Positions 33,136-43,735 of a stretch of 64,000 bases of DNA are shown here, one piece after another. The translations under genes were made by a program, and so were the position numbers. How positions within the stretch are numbered: the stretch's first letter is position 1; each line of letters opens with the position of its first letter. The stretch is from contig JAYESD010000001.1 of the NCBI GenBank assembly GCA_036927565.1, positions 269,897,560-269,961,559 on the forward strand. Direction: 5' to 3'. Source of the DNA: Tuctoria greenei. Taxonomy: Eukaryota; Streptophyta; Magnoliopsida; Poales; Poaceae. The notes under the pieces were generated by a model. It had not been told where the DNA came from. It made no database searches and saw nothing but the letters and a program-made list of their open reading frames with translations.

Positions 33136-36100
33136 TTAAGCCACGTTCCGAGAATCCAACACGTTGAGCTCACTTCTTAGCTCACAGAAACGCTTCTCGT
33201 CAAGAGGCTTGGTGAAGATGTCCGCAAGTTGATGTTCCGTCCTCACATGCGAAATCTCAATGTCTCCCTTCATTGAGTGATCTCGCAAGAAATGGTGTCG
33301 AATGTCTATATGTTTGGTCCTAGAGTGTTCCACCGGATTATGGGCTATCTTGATTGCACTCTCGTTGTCACACAAGAGTGGAATTTTACGCAGGTTAATC
33401 CCATAATCCCCAAGCGTTTGTCGCATCCAGAGAAGTTGTGCACAACAACTTCCGGCTGCAACGTATTCAGCTTCGGCGGTGGAGAGAGCAATAGAGTTTT
33501 GCTTCTTAGAGGACCAAGACACAAGAGATCGACCTAAGAATTGGCACGTACCCGATGTGCTCTTCCTATCAACTTTGCACCCCGCATAGTCCGCATCGGA
33601 ATATCCGATGAGGTTAAACTTGGATCCTTTGGGGTACCAAAGTCCTAGGGTAGGTGTGTGTACAAGATATCTCAAGATCCTTTTAACGGCGGTCAAATGA
33701 CAAGCCTTGGGTGCTGCTTGAAAGCGTGCACACATACACACACTTAGCATGATATCGGGCCTAGATGCACAAAGATAGAGAAGTGATCCGATCATAGACC
33801 TATATAGCTTTTGATCCACACTTGGACCGTCCTCATTTAGGTCTAGGTGTCCATTTGTCCCCATAGGGGTTTTGATGGGTTTTGCTTTGTCCATGTCAAA
33901 CTTTCTTAGAATTTCTTGAGTATACTTAGTTTGACTTATGAACGTCCCTTCTTTGAGTTGTTTCACTTGAAATCCTAGAAAGAACTTCAACTCACCCATC
34001 ATGGACATTTCAAACCTCTCCGTCATTATCTTGGAGAACTCGTCACAAAACACCTTATTTGTGGAACCAAATATGATGTCATCCACATATATTTGGCACA
34101 CAAAAAGATCCTCATTGAAGTGCTTTGTGAAAAGGGTATAATCCGCTTTTCCTATCCTAAAACCATTCTCAACTAGAAAGTATCTTAGGCACTCATACCA
34201 AGCTCTAGGAGCTTGCTTGAGGCCATAAAGGGCCTTTCGCAATTTGTACACATGGTTAGGATAGTCTTGGTCTTCAAATCCCGGAGGTTGCTCTACAAAA
34301 ACTTCTTCCTTGATTGGACCATTTAGGAATGCGCTCTTAACATCCATTTGGTAGAGCTTGAAATCATGATGAGTAGCAAAGGCTAATAGTATCCGAATTG
34401 ACTCAAGCCTAGCTACGGGGGCAAATGTCTCATCAAAATCCAATCCTTCAACTTGTGAGTATCCTTTTGCCACAAGTCGTGCCTTGTTCCTAGTTACCAC
34501 GCCATGCTCATCTTGTTTGTTGCGAAACACCCACTTGGTTCCAACAACATTAGCTTGAGGGCGCTTGACAAGCTCCCAAACCTTGTTCCTTTCAAAGTTG
34601 TTGAGCTCCTCTTGCATGGCAACTACCCAATCCGGATCCCTTAAGGCATCTTCAACCTTATGTGGTTCCAAGGATGAGAAAAAAGAGAAATGCTCACAAA
34701 AGTTTGCAACACGTGAGCGTGTTGTTACTCCTTTTGTGATATCTCCTAGAATGTTGTCAACGGGATGGTCCCGTTGAACACTTTGATGAACACGAGGATG
34801 CGGGGGTTGACCTCTTGAATTACTTGGTTCATCTTCTTCACTTTGGTCTCCCCCTTGATTCATGCCTCCCCCTTGATCTTCATTCTCATTATCACTTTGG
34901 GGAGCATCTAGAGGATCTTCAACTTGTCCAATGGGGTTTTGACCTACTTCATAGAGAGGATGGTCACTTGAACTTTGAGATGGTTCTTGTGGGCGAACAT
35001 CTCCAAGTGCAATTTTCCTTAGAGCTTCTAGTGGAGGTTCCTCTTGATCAAGGGCATGTTGATCAACCTGCTCCACTTGAGAGCCATTGGTCTCGTCAAA
35101 CACTACGTCACGTGCTACTTCAACAATTCCGGAGGATTTGTTGAACACACGGTACGCATGAGTGTTTGAGTCATATCCAAGCAAGAAACCCTCATCGGAC
35201 TTTGAAGCAAACTTCGAAGTCCTAGGCTTCTTGTTGAGGATATAGCACTTGCTACCAAAGACCCGAAAGTAAGAAACATTGGGTTTCTTACCAATGAGAA
35301 GCTCATAAGGAGTCTTCTTGAGGAGGCGATGAAGGTACAATCGGTTCACGGCATGGCAAGCGGTGTTAACCGCTTCCGCCCAAAACCGGTCCGATGTTTT
35401 GTACTCATCTAGCATCGTCCTTGACATCTCAATAAGCGTCCTATTCTTTCTTTCGACTATGCCATTTTGTTGTGGAGAATAGGGAGCGGAAAACTCATGC
35501 TTGATGCCCTCCTCATCTAGGAACTCTTCTACTTGCATGTTTTTGAATTCGGTGCCATTGTCACTTCTTATAGCCTTTATCCTCAAGGTGAACTCATTTT
35601 GAGCTCTCCTTAGAAATTTCTTGAGGACACCGGGAGTTTCACTTTTATCATGCAAGAAGAACACCCAAGTATACCTTGAAAAATCATCAACGATAACTAG
35701 ACCATACTTGCTGCCACCAATGCTAATATAGGCAATGGGGCCGAAAAGGTCCATATGGAGTAACTCCAAAGGTCTAGTTGTCGTCATGACATTCTTAGAG
35801 GGGTGTTGAGCTCCTACTTGCTTTCCCGCTTGGCAAGCACTACATGGCCTATCCTTTTCAAATACTACATCCTTTAGGCCACGAACATGCTCACCCTTAA
35901 GGAGCTTTTGAAGGTTTCTCATTCCAACATGGGCTAGCCTTCTGTGCCAAAGCCATCCCATGTTGGCTTTTGCCATTAAGCATGTGTCAAGTTGAGCTTT
36001 ATCCGCGGTGAAGTCCACAAGATAGAGCTTTCCCTTGAGCACTCCCTTAAAGGCTGTCGAGTCATTACCTTCTCTAATGACACTCACTCCCTCACTAGTA

Positions 36101-36342
36101 AACACACATTTATATCCTCTATCACATAGTTGTGATATGGATAGGAGATTATAGTCTAGAGAATCAACATGCAAGACATTTGATAAAGTATGTAATGAGG
36201 AGATAGAAATTTTACCGGAGCCAAGGATTTTCCCTTGGCTATTGTCCCCAAAGAAGATTCCTTCACTTGGGTCCTTATTCTCCTCATACTCTATGAACAT
36301 GCTTCTCTCTCCGGTCATGTGGTTGGTGCATCCGCTGTCCAA
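33136..36342 (-). CDS. Sirevirus D Pol polyprotein (protease, integrase, RT, RNase H)
   Basis: It begins at or just before the protease DSGCTNHMTG; the listed Met may not be the real N-terminus because the frame opens at 36384 after the gag stop. Order: protease; GAG-pre-integrase and zinc finger (WHRRLAHVGM ... CSACQAGK); integrase DDE core with MDLFGP, RSDNGTEF and NGIVERKNR; a long linker rich in Gln, Glu and Pro; RT with active site YVDD at residues 752-755; RNase H ending DIFTKPLDEKRF. No stop or frameshift in 1068 codons. It lies in a different frame from gag, so expression needs a frameshift or another recoding event. Confidence 0.93.
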   Translation of the reverse strand: MDSGCTNHMTGERSMFIEYEENKDPSEGIFFGDNSQGKILGSGKISISSLHTLSNVLHVDSLDYNLLSISQLCDRGYKCVFTSEGVSVIREGNDSTAFKGVLKGKLYLVDFTADKAQLDTCLMAKANMGWLWHRRLAHVGMRNLQKLLKGEHVRGLKDVVFEKDRPCSACQAGKQVGAQHPSKNVMTTTRPLELLHMDLFGPIAYISIGGSKYGLVIVDDFSRYTWVFFLHDKSETPGVLKKFLRRAQNEFTLRIKAIRSDNGTEFKNMQVEEFLDEEGIKHEFSAPYSPQQNGIVERKNRTLIEMSRTMLDEYKTSDRFWAEAVNTACHAVNRLYLHRLLKKTPYELLIGKKPNVSYFRVFGSKCYILNKKPRTSKFASKSDEGFLLGYDSNTHAYRVFNKSSGIVEVARDVVFDETNGSQVEQVDQHALDQEEPPLEALRKIALGDVRPQEPSQSSSDHPLYEVGQNPIGQVEDPLDAPQSDNENEDQGGGMNQGGDQSEEDEPSNSRGQPPHPRVHQSVQRDHPVDNILGDITKGVTTRSRVANFCEHFSFFSSLEPHKVEDALRDPDWVVAMQEELNNFERNKVWELVKRPQANVVGTKWVFRNKQDEHGVVTRNKARLVAKGYSQVEGLDFDETFAPVARLESIRILLAFATHHDFKLYQMDVKSAFLNGPIKEEVFVEQPPGFEDQDYPNHVYKLRKALYGLKQAPRAWYECLRYFLVENGFRIGKADYTLFTKHFNEDLFVCQIYVDDIIFGSTNKVFCDEFSKIMTERFEMSMMGELKFFLGFQVKQLKEGTFISQTKYTQEILRKFDMDKAKPIKTPMGTNGHLDLNEDGPSVDQKLYRSMIGSLLYLCASRPDIMLSVCMCARFQAAPKACHLTAVKRILRYLVHTPTLGLWYPKGSKFNLIGYSDADYAGCKVDRKSTSGTCQFLGRSLVSWSSKKQNSIALSTAEAEYVAAGSCCAQLLWMRQTLGDYGINLRKIPLLCDNESAIKIAHNPVEHSRTKHIDIRHHFLRDHSMKGDIEISHVRTEHQLADIFTKPLDEKRFCELRSELNVLDSRNVA

Positions 36343-36386
36343 TACCCATTTCGATCCACCGAAGGAGTAAGCCTACAAAACAAGTT

Positions 36387-38672
36387 TTATGCCTTTCTTT
36401 TAGGTACCCAAGCGGAGTTGGGTCCTTTGACGTTAGTGGTTAGGCATTTTGGCACCCACACGCAAGGCTTGGGGCTCTTGCGGAGTGGCCCAACATATCT
36501 AGCAAACACCTTGCCGTGTTTGTTCTTCTTCAACACATAAGATGCATCAAAATCATGAAATAAATGATGCGGTTCAGATTTAGGCAAGTTTTTGCTAGAG
36601 GGTGAGTTCTTTTCATTTTTAGTTTGGGATGAACTCCCCTTAACAAAGACAATCATGTCTTTGCCATACTTGGAGGTTTTGGCGTTATGCCTTGCACCTC
36701 TAGTATAGCCAAGACCATCCTTGACATGGGGTGGTCTTGTGTTGGTGAATGCACTTCGTGCATATGCCACCTTTTCCTTGTCAAAGATGGCACCCTTAGG
36801 TGCTTGTTTGCCTTGTGCTAGGTTGAGTTCATCCTTAAGTTTAAGGATCAAGTTGGAGCACTTGCAAGGTGATGTTGCCTTGGATGAGGCCTTTGAGGGG
36901 GTTGAGCTCTTGAAGGAAGAGGCTACATTGTTCTTGAGTGACTCAACTTGAGTCTCAAGGATCTTGTTAGCTTTTGACAAGCTTCCAAGTTCATCCTTGA
37001 GCTCAATCGACTTCTCCTCAAGACTTGAACACGTTTTCTTGCAAAGAGCAAGTTCGTGTTCCAATGCCTTGCTCTTCTCTCTTTCGAGCTCAAGGAGCTC
37101 ATCAAGCTCTTGACATCTCTCCTTCTCAAGGATGAGCATGTCCTCTTGTCTATTGATGAGATCCTCCTTCTCAAAGATCTCATCCATAAGCAATTTCATC
37201 CTTCGTAGGGTGCTTTTACTTATGTCCTTAAACATACTTTCATTTTCACTAGCGCTATCAAAATCATCATGTGAGGAAGTTGGGGAGGAAGGATGAGATG
37301 TTACCTTTCTCTTTCCTTCCCTTGCCATAAGGCAAGTAGGCTTGTGGTCGTTGTTGAGGTTGGGGAAGAGCTTGCCTCCCTTGGAGTTCCTCCCGATGGC
37401 TATGGTGGCCATCTTCTCCTCTTCTTCTTCGGAGGAGGACTCATCGTTAGAGTCCCACTCCTTCCCCAAATGGGCTTGTCCGGAGGGCCTCTTCTTCTTG
37501 AAGAATCTCCTTTCTTGAGGCTTCCCTTCCTTCTTCTTCTTCGTTTCTTCGTGTGGGCAATCAGTGATGAAGTGCCCATACTCGCCACAGTTGTAGCAAG
37601 ACCTTTTTGATTTGGGCCTTGCTCTTTCCTTTCCCTTGCCCTCATAGTTGTGCCCCCCTTTCTTCCTCCTCATCATTCTCTTGAATTTGTTGATGAAGAA
37701 GGCCTCTTCCTCATCGGTGTCGAGGCTCTCCTCATCACTTTCTTCTTGCTCCTTTGAAGAGGGCGTTGCCTTGAGTGCAACGTTCTTCATCTTGGAGGCG
37801 GTGAACTTTTGGAGGTCGTTGTAGAAGAGCGCCTCCTTCTCCATGATTTCATGGTTGATGATCCTCGCAAGGACCTCCTCCGGGGTCATTTGAGTGAACC
37901 CCGGGCTTTCCCGAATCATGGAGCACAGAGAGACGTTCCTAGGCATGAATGCCCGGATCATCCTCTTCACCACCTCGTGGTCGGTCCACTTGGTGCAGCC
38001 ATATGATCGGCTCTTGTTGATCAGCACCTTCAGCCGGTTGTACATGTCTTGGGGGGATTCACCATCCAAGATGGCGAATCTCCCAAGCTCTCCTTCGATG
38101 AGCTCGATCTTGGCCTCCTTGACCACTCGGTTTCCCTCATGCGCCGTCTTGAGGGTGTTCCATATGTCTTTGGCCACTTCAAGGCCATCGACACGGTTGA
38201 ACTCATCTCTAGAGAGAGATGAGATGATCACACCCGCAGCTTGAGCGTTGCGGTGGATGAGGATGGCTTGTTCTTGAGTTATGTTGTCCTCATCCTTTGG
38301 AATCTCCACCCCGGTCATGACAATTTGCCACAACGCTGGGTTGAGTGACACGAGGTGGATCTTCATGTTGTGTTTCCACATACCGTAGTCCGTTCCATCG
38401 AATTGGGGAGGTTTCCCCAATGGGATGGACAGGTAGTGGTTGTTGGCGGCAAGGCGTTCATAGTTGAACCCTTGCCGGTTGTAGTTGGCTCCGCCACCAC
38501 CACTTGATTGGTTTGACGGATCAATCTTGGAGATGTTCAACTTCTCCCGGAGCTTCGCCTTGAGTTGGCGAGTCTCCTCATCGTCCGTTGGCTTATCTTG
38601 ATAAGCCAACGTCTCCTCACGGGTCGCCTCGTAGTTGCTGCTCGATGCATCGTCATTCACCACTCCGGCCAT
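36387..38672 (-). CDS. Sirevirus D Gag, 761 aa
   Basis: Starts MAGVVNDDASSS about 36 bp after the primer site. Residues about 95-300 form the copia capsid region (HNMKIHLVSLNPALWQIV, then DMYNRLKVLINKSRSYG). A CCHC knuckle CYNCGEYGHFITDC starts near residue 359 with Lys-rich flanks. A long charged region (about 500-600) looks coiled-coil, as is usual for the long Sirevirus Gag. It ends WVPKRKA then TAA, 45 bp before the protease motif. Confidence 0.92.
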   Translation of the reverse strand: MAGVVNDDASSSNYEATREETLAYQDKPTDDEETRQLKAKLREKLNISKIDPSNQSSGGGGANYNRQGFNYERLAANNHYLSIPLGKPPQFDGTDYGMWKHNMKIHLVSLNPALWQIVMTGVEIPKDEDNITQEQAILIHRNAQAAGVIISSLSRDEFNRVDGLEVAKDIWNTLKTAHEGNRVVKEAKIELIEGELGRFAILDGESPQDMYNRLKVLINKSRSYGCTKWTDHEVVKRMIRAFMPRNVSLCSMIRESPGFTQMTPEEVLARIINHEIMEKEALFYNDLQKFTASKMKNVALKATPSSKEQEESDEESLDTDEEEAFFINKFKRMMRRKKGGHNYEGKGKERARPKSKRSCYNCGEYGHFITDCPHEETKKKKEGKPQERRFFKKKRPSGQAHLGKEWDSNDESSSEEEEEKMATIAIGRNSKGGKLFPNLNNDHKPTCLMAREGKRKVTSHPSSPTSSHDDFDSASENESMFKDISKSTLRRMKLLMDEIFEKEDLINRQEDMLILEKERCQELDELLELEREKSKALEHELALCKKTCSSLEEKSIELKDELGSLSKANKILETQVESLKNNVASSFKSSTPSKASSKATSPCKCSNLILKLKDELNLAQGKQAPKGAIFDKEKVAYARSAFTNTRPPHVKDGLGYTRGARHNAKTSKYGKDMIVFVKGSSSQTKNEKNSPSSKNLPKSEPHHLFHDFDASYVLKKNKHGKVFARYVGPLRKSPKPCVWVPKCLTTNVKGPNSAWVPKRKA

Positions 38673-38707
38673 CTCTCCGAGTTGTTAGACTCTTTGTGGA
38701 GAGTCCG

Positions 38708-38719
38708 GCTCTGATACCA
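38708..38719 (-). other. Primer binding site, element D
   Basis: The minus strand reads TGGTATCAGAGC two bases after the 5' LTR; initiator methionine tRNA type. Confidence 0.9.
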
Positions 38720-38721
38720 AT

Positions 38722-40381
38722 TGAAAGTTGCCTAGAGGGGGGGTGAATAGGCTAATTGACCTGCAAATGACTCAATAAAACGAGATTAAATTACAGGGGG
38801 CGTACTAGTCCGGTCAGGGGGCGGACTAGTCCGGTCAGCCTGCGTGAATAACCCTAAAAAATTGTTTCTAGCAAGTTTTAGGGAATTTTCTCGTTGCTAC
38901 AAGTGAGTATATGTTTAAGTCAAGTTGAGCAACAACCTACACAAGAGCAAGTCAAGTTTCCACAAGTTTGTAGCAATGCGGAGTATGAAACGAGACTACC
39001 AACCCTAGAACAAAGTAATCAATAGAATGAATGCGAAGAACACAAGGGGGCAAAGATTTTATCCCGAGGTTCGATTCCACACAAGGAATCTACGTCCCCG
39101 TTGAGGAGTCCACAAAGGACCGGGTCCAACAACCCTTCCCTCACCAAGTTTACCGCACGGGCCTAACTTGGTTCTCCACTAATCACAACGGTGATTACAA
39201 AGTTCGTTGGGGCTTCTCACAAACTGAGGCTCCCACACCACAAAGGTGATCAACACAATAAAACAAACTCAATACACAACCCACAAAGACTCAAACGAGT
39301 GCAAGAGATCAAACCGGGAGCACAAGCGCGATGTTCTTCCTCTTCTCCACCTCACTAAACCCTAATCCACTCAAGAATTAGTTTTAGAGGGAAAGTAGGC
39401 AAGAAGGAGGCTTAGGAGTGCTCCAAGTTGTCTGTGGCGGCGCTAGGGTTTGAGTTTTTCCAAAGGTATTCGAAATGAGGCCGGGGGTCCCCTTTTTATA
39501 GGGGTCCCAAGCCCAATCTGCTGACTTCAGCAAAAGGGCGGACTAGTCCGGCCACTGGCCCGGACTAGTCCGGCCTAGGGGACCACTGACCCCTTTGTCA
39601 GGTCCCGACAGCTGACACACTATCGTCACGCTACCCGCCAAACTTCAAATTCAAACGGTCACTTCCAGAACGGACTAGTCCGGTCAACACCGGACTAGTC
39701 CGATCTCACACAGAGCCTTCTGCTCCGTGTGAAAACGGACTAGTCTGAGTACCACGGACTAGTCCGGCCCCTAGGGCGGACTAGTCCGGTCCTCCCAGAC
39801 TTAGCCACAGAAGCACCTTTTCCTAGCCAACCCGGACTAGTCCGGCCCCACGGGCGGACTAGTCCGTTCTCACTCAGGACCTCTTGGTCCGGTCTAAAAC
39901 GGACAAGTCCGTGATTTTGGGACTTCATCCCCAAAACCCACTCACAGCTACCCGGACTAGTCCGGTCACAAACGGACTAGTCCTATCTCGGTCAGACCCT
40001 TCTGGTCCGGCCGATAACGGACTTGGCCGGCCAGGGGCGGACTAGTCCGGCCTCCTGCACGGACTAGTCCGGCCCTACGGCCAGACCACTCATTCACTCA
40101 TTTCTTTCATAGGTTTGACCTCTAAACCACTTTGAGCTCCCAAACTTGATCTAAATGCACTTTACACACACACCCTCCTATTACTACGGCTAGTCTAACT
40201 CAATCACGCAAGAAACCCTAGTTTCTACGCTTCGAGTTGACTCCGTTTCCTTCCTTTTCCTTTTTGAGGGTTTGCGTCTCCGATTGAGTCTTCACCTGTG
40301 CTAAGATCACTTGAGCTCATTAGCGACTTAATTGTCGTCATCAATCATCCAAAACCCACGGGGAACCTAGATGCACTTTCA
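38722..40381 (-). repeat. 5' LTR of element D
   Basis: A 1660-bp partner of 28263-29924. Palindromes run from 39539 to 40071 upstream (minus sense) of a TATAAAAAGG box at 39491-39500; two more lie at 38801 (one mismatch) and 38822. This is the promoter LTR for gag-pol of D. Confidence 0.93.
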
Positions 40382-40386
40382 GTCTT

Positions 40387-41570
40387 CCCCCTCGGGGCCG
40401 GCCCCATCACAGCATCGGACCATGTCGGGTAGACTTGGTCCGCACGCTTCGCAGCGCAGGAGGCGTGCTGCATCTCAACAAGCAACGTCACTGCCTTCTG
40501 GGGCGCGACGTACCCACACGATAACCAGGCTTTCGACTCATGACCTCCGGGCGGAGCTCGATCGTCGTTACCGGCAACAAGACGGCTGTGTCCACATTGA
40601 GCGTGCTCGCGAGAGGCGAGAGGCTCGAGACAACCCTGCTCCTGAGGGAGTAGGAGGAGGCTGTTCTGCCTTGGCCATGCATCTACGCATGGTCAGATGG
40701 CCGCAGAAGTTCCGGCCTCACTTGCCGGAGAAATTTGACAGGACTGTCAATCCCACCAAATTTCTCCAAATCTACTCCACCGCAATCCTTGCGGCTGGAG
40801 GCAACGAGGCCGTGATGGCCAATTATTTTCCCGTGGCTTTAACTGGGACCGCCAGGTCTTGGTTCATGAGCCTTTCGCCTGACTCCATCAACAGTTGGGC
40901 GGAGCTGTGCCAACTGTTCACCGCCAACTTCGGGAGCTCATACACCCGACCAGGCACGGAACTGGACCTTTTTGCTGTGAAGCAAAAAGTGGGAGAGTCC
41001 CTGCGATACTTCATCCAGAGGTTCTCCCAAGCACGAAACACCATTCCTTCTATATCAAGCACCTCTATTATTGTGGCATTCAGATAGGGCGTTCGAGACA
41101 AGAAGATGCTGGAGAAGCTGGAGACCAAGGAAGTCATCAGCGTCACGGAACTCTTCAACTTGGCAGACAAGTGTGCCAAGGCTGCTGAGGGCCGTGAAAT
41201 GCACTCCCAACCACCTCCGAATGATAACAAAAAGTCTTCCAAGGGTGAAGCCGCTACCTCCAGGAGTGGCAAGAAGAATAAAAAGTCCAACGGCAAGAAG
41301 AAGCTGTCGGCCGGCACACCGACAGCCGCTACTGCTGCAGCTCTGGGTGGTCGGGGGCCACGCTCTAAGAAACGTCCTCGACCGTCGTTCGAAGATGGTG
41401 GCAGCTCCAAGATGTGGTGTCCCATACACAAGACGAAAAACCACAACCTGGAAGGCTGCCGAGAGGTCCAGAACCTCGCCGAGCGCTACAACAAGCGCCG
41501 GGAAGAAGCTCCTTTCCATCAAAGAGAAGGAAAACAAAAGTCTTTGAAGCTCCGACTGAAGAGGAGTTAG
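40387..41570 (+). pseudogene. Element C gag, main part
   Basis: Resumes after D with QHRTMSGRLGPHASQ and runs through an Arg-rich helix to the retrotransposon capsid domain (PEKFDRTVNPTKFLQIYSTA, then GTARSWFMSLSPDSI and VKQKVGESLRYFIQRFSQ). A TAG at 41085-41087 breaks the frame before DKKMLEKLETKEV. A Lys-rich tail and a CPIHKTKNHNLEGC zinc-knuckle-like motif follow. The frame ends at 41570, while the protease continues in another frame. A one-base difference at the D insertion point also shifts the frame. Confidence 0.82.
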
Positions 41571-42318
41571 GCTTTCAGGACCCTAAAAAGGTCTTGAAGG
41601 CTGTTTATACCTCCGTTGACTACGACTCCGATGCCTCCAACAACGAGCTCTGGAAGACCATGAACACCATCTTTGGTGGTTCATGGGACATCACCTCTCG
41701 CCGTGTCCTCAAGACAATGCGGCGGGACATGGCCTCAGTAGATCCCACCGCCAGGGCGGAGCCACACCAGAAGTGGATGGACACTGCCATCACCTTCGAT
41801 GCTTCGGACTGCCCGCGAAACATGATCAGTGCTGGCCAACTCCCATTGATGGTATCTCCGACCATCAACAACATCCAACTCCGCCACGTGATGGTGGACG
41901 GAGGTTTGGGGCTGAACCTCATAAGTTTTGAGGCCTTCGTCAAGCTTCAACTCCGACCTTCGGATCTTCGCCCCTCCCGACCTTTCTCCGGAGTAGGCCC
42001 AGGGGCCATAACTCCACTCGGTGCCATTACTCTCCCGATGACCTTCGAGATTCGGGATAATTACAGGACTGAGAAGTTGGTCTTCGACGTGGCGCAGATA
42101 AACTTGCCATTCAACGCCATCTTGGGCAGGCCAGCCTTGTACAAATTCATGGTTGCTGCTTATTATGGCTACTTGGTGTTGAAGATGCCAACACCATCAG
42201 GTGTTCTCTGGATCTGCGGAGATCGCACCGCCGGAGTTACTGCTCTGGAAGAACTCCATGCGCTTGCTACAGCGCAGGAGGAAGAATCTGGAAAGGAGCA
42301 AGCTCCGAAACCTCCGAG
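41520..42318 (+). pseudogene. Element C protease region
   Basis: Frame from about 41520: EELGFQDPKKVLKAVY, GGSWDITSRRVLK, then the retroviral-type aspartic protease with VDGGLGLNLIS as its active-site turn and INLPFNAILGRPALY near the end. Tat elements commonly have D-G-G or D-E-G here rather than D-S/T-G (family recollection). It is interrupted at 42319-42323 by element F; the coding resumes after 45111. Confidence 0.8.
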
Positions 42319-42323
42319 CATTC

Positions 42324-43198
42324 TGTCGGTGGTTTTGATCCGGCAGATCTCCCGACACTACTAAAGTGTTTGCGGAGTTTGAAGTTCGGTGTGGGCACGC
42401 GGAGATTCAAGAAGGTGAAATGTAAAATGACACAGGAGACACGAAGATTTACGTGGTTCGGGCCGCCTGAGCGTAATACCCTACTCCACGGGGTGTGTTG
42501 GTGTTGTATTGGATGTATGAACTCAACGTGAGTTGAGAGTGCGCGATCAGATCAGGGCAGGTCAGATCAGTCCAGATCCGTCCTATGTATCGTTAGCCTG
42601 TCCTTTTATAGTACAAGGACAAACCGTTACAAGTTGGTTTGGCCCGACATGTGGCCCTGGCGGTTACTAATATTGATACACATTTGATGCGCTTAATTAC
42701 CCTTAATGACCGAGTTACGGGCTTTGACAGCATCATTACTGATAATTAAGGTCGTCCGATCGTGTGTCATTAACATAGTATTAATGAAACTTAATCGGGT
42801 CTTGAAGTCCTTGATTCCCCTTTGAAGATCCGGAGCTGTTGTGGAGTCTACCGGAGGTTTGAGGCTGAAGATCAGACGGTAGGACACATGGCAGCTCCGG
42901 AGTATGCTGTGAGGAACAAATAGGTCCGGTGCCACCAGACACGTGTCAGTTCTGGAGCTTCCCTTGGTCTGGGGTTAGGTCCGGGGGAGCCGTTATGGTA
43001 CATAGCCCGGAGCTTCCCCCTTGTGGGCGGTAGCTCCGGTTTGATGGTACACGTGGCGACCCTGGGACTAACCATGTTGGGGAAGCTGGTCCGGTTATGT
43101 CTGACATGTGGGCCTCCGAAGGTCTTCAAATCAAGTAGATGACCTTTCTTTGAGATCTTTACAATCTCAAGGGGTATACGGTACCCAGGGTACTGACA
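42324..43198 (-). repeat. 3' LTR of element F
   Basis: Minus sense TGTCAGTACCC ... CCACCGACA. ACGT cores at 42941 and 43051 are 110 bp apart, with a decayed one at 43105. TATAAAA (minus) at 42604-42610. Confidence 0.88.
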
Positions 43199-43735
43199 GT
43201 GGCCCCCTAGGCCCACCTATGGGGAAGACCCCTTGGGTGAAGTAATTCCGCTGGAGGTGGGTCCATCCTTCGACTTTTGAGCCGAGTCTTCAAAGGTCTT
43301 CAGATGTGCCGTTGGCGATAGTTTTGGAGTTAAATCCTCGCCGCGTGGCATATCCCGGGTGCGGCAAATGAGATCTTTGGTGTGCGGATCTCACGCAATT
43401 GAAGGTTGCCGGTTCCCGATACGAAAATCGTATCGGTTCCGCGCGCCTTGTCAGGCCGCCGCCTTCGGGCTTTCCGCCTCTCTTGATGACAACCGTTCGC
43501 CTGGGTAAGAACCTCGACTTGATCGTTGGGGTGGTCCCGGGCCCTCTTGTCATCGGCAGGGTGAAATTTTTGAATAGTATCTTCGGCTTCCTTGCGGTTT
43601 CCATCCAAGCGTTGCGGGGGATTACTTAAGAAGGAAAGCGCGCCCCGTCTGGGGTTCTTTACGCCTATCATCTGAACTTGCATTCGAACTCCCAAACTCG
43701 TGCTTGCTTTTCCTCCCTTGCCTCGCTGTGCTGCG

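Larger units (their letters stand above)
28263..40381 (-). mobile_element. Element D: complete Sirevirus-type Ty1/copia element
   Basis: The element is 12,119 bp with LTRs of 1662 and 1660 bp and the perfect duplication GTCTT at 28258-28262 and 40382-40386, inside the gag of element C. The LTR edge TGAAAGTTGCCTAGAGG is characteristic of Sireviruses. Minus-strand order: LTR, PBS, gag (761 aa), pol (1068 aa), a third ORF (about 595 aa) and LTR; gag, pol and ORF3 are each open. By eye the LTRs differ at about 15 positions plus a homopolymer length, so insertion is recent relative to the rest of the nest. It may be competent to move. Confidence 0.93.

Noticed and set aside
40823..41446. 207-codon minus-strand frame
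   Set aside because: Shadow of the element C gag. The plus-strand reading shows the capsid domain; the minus one shows only composition-driven residues.
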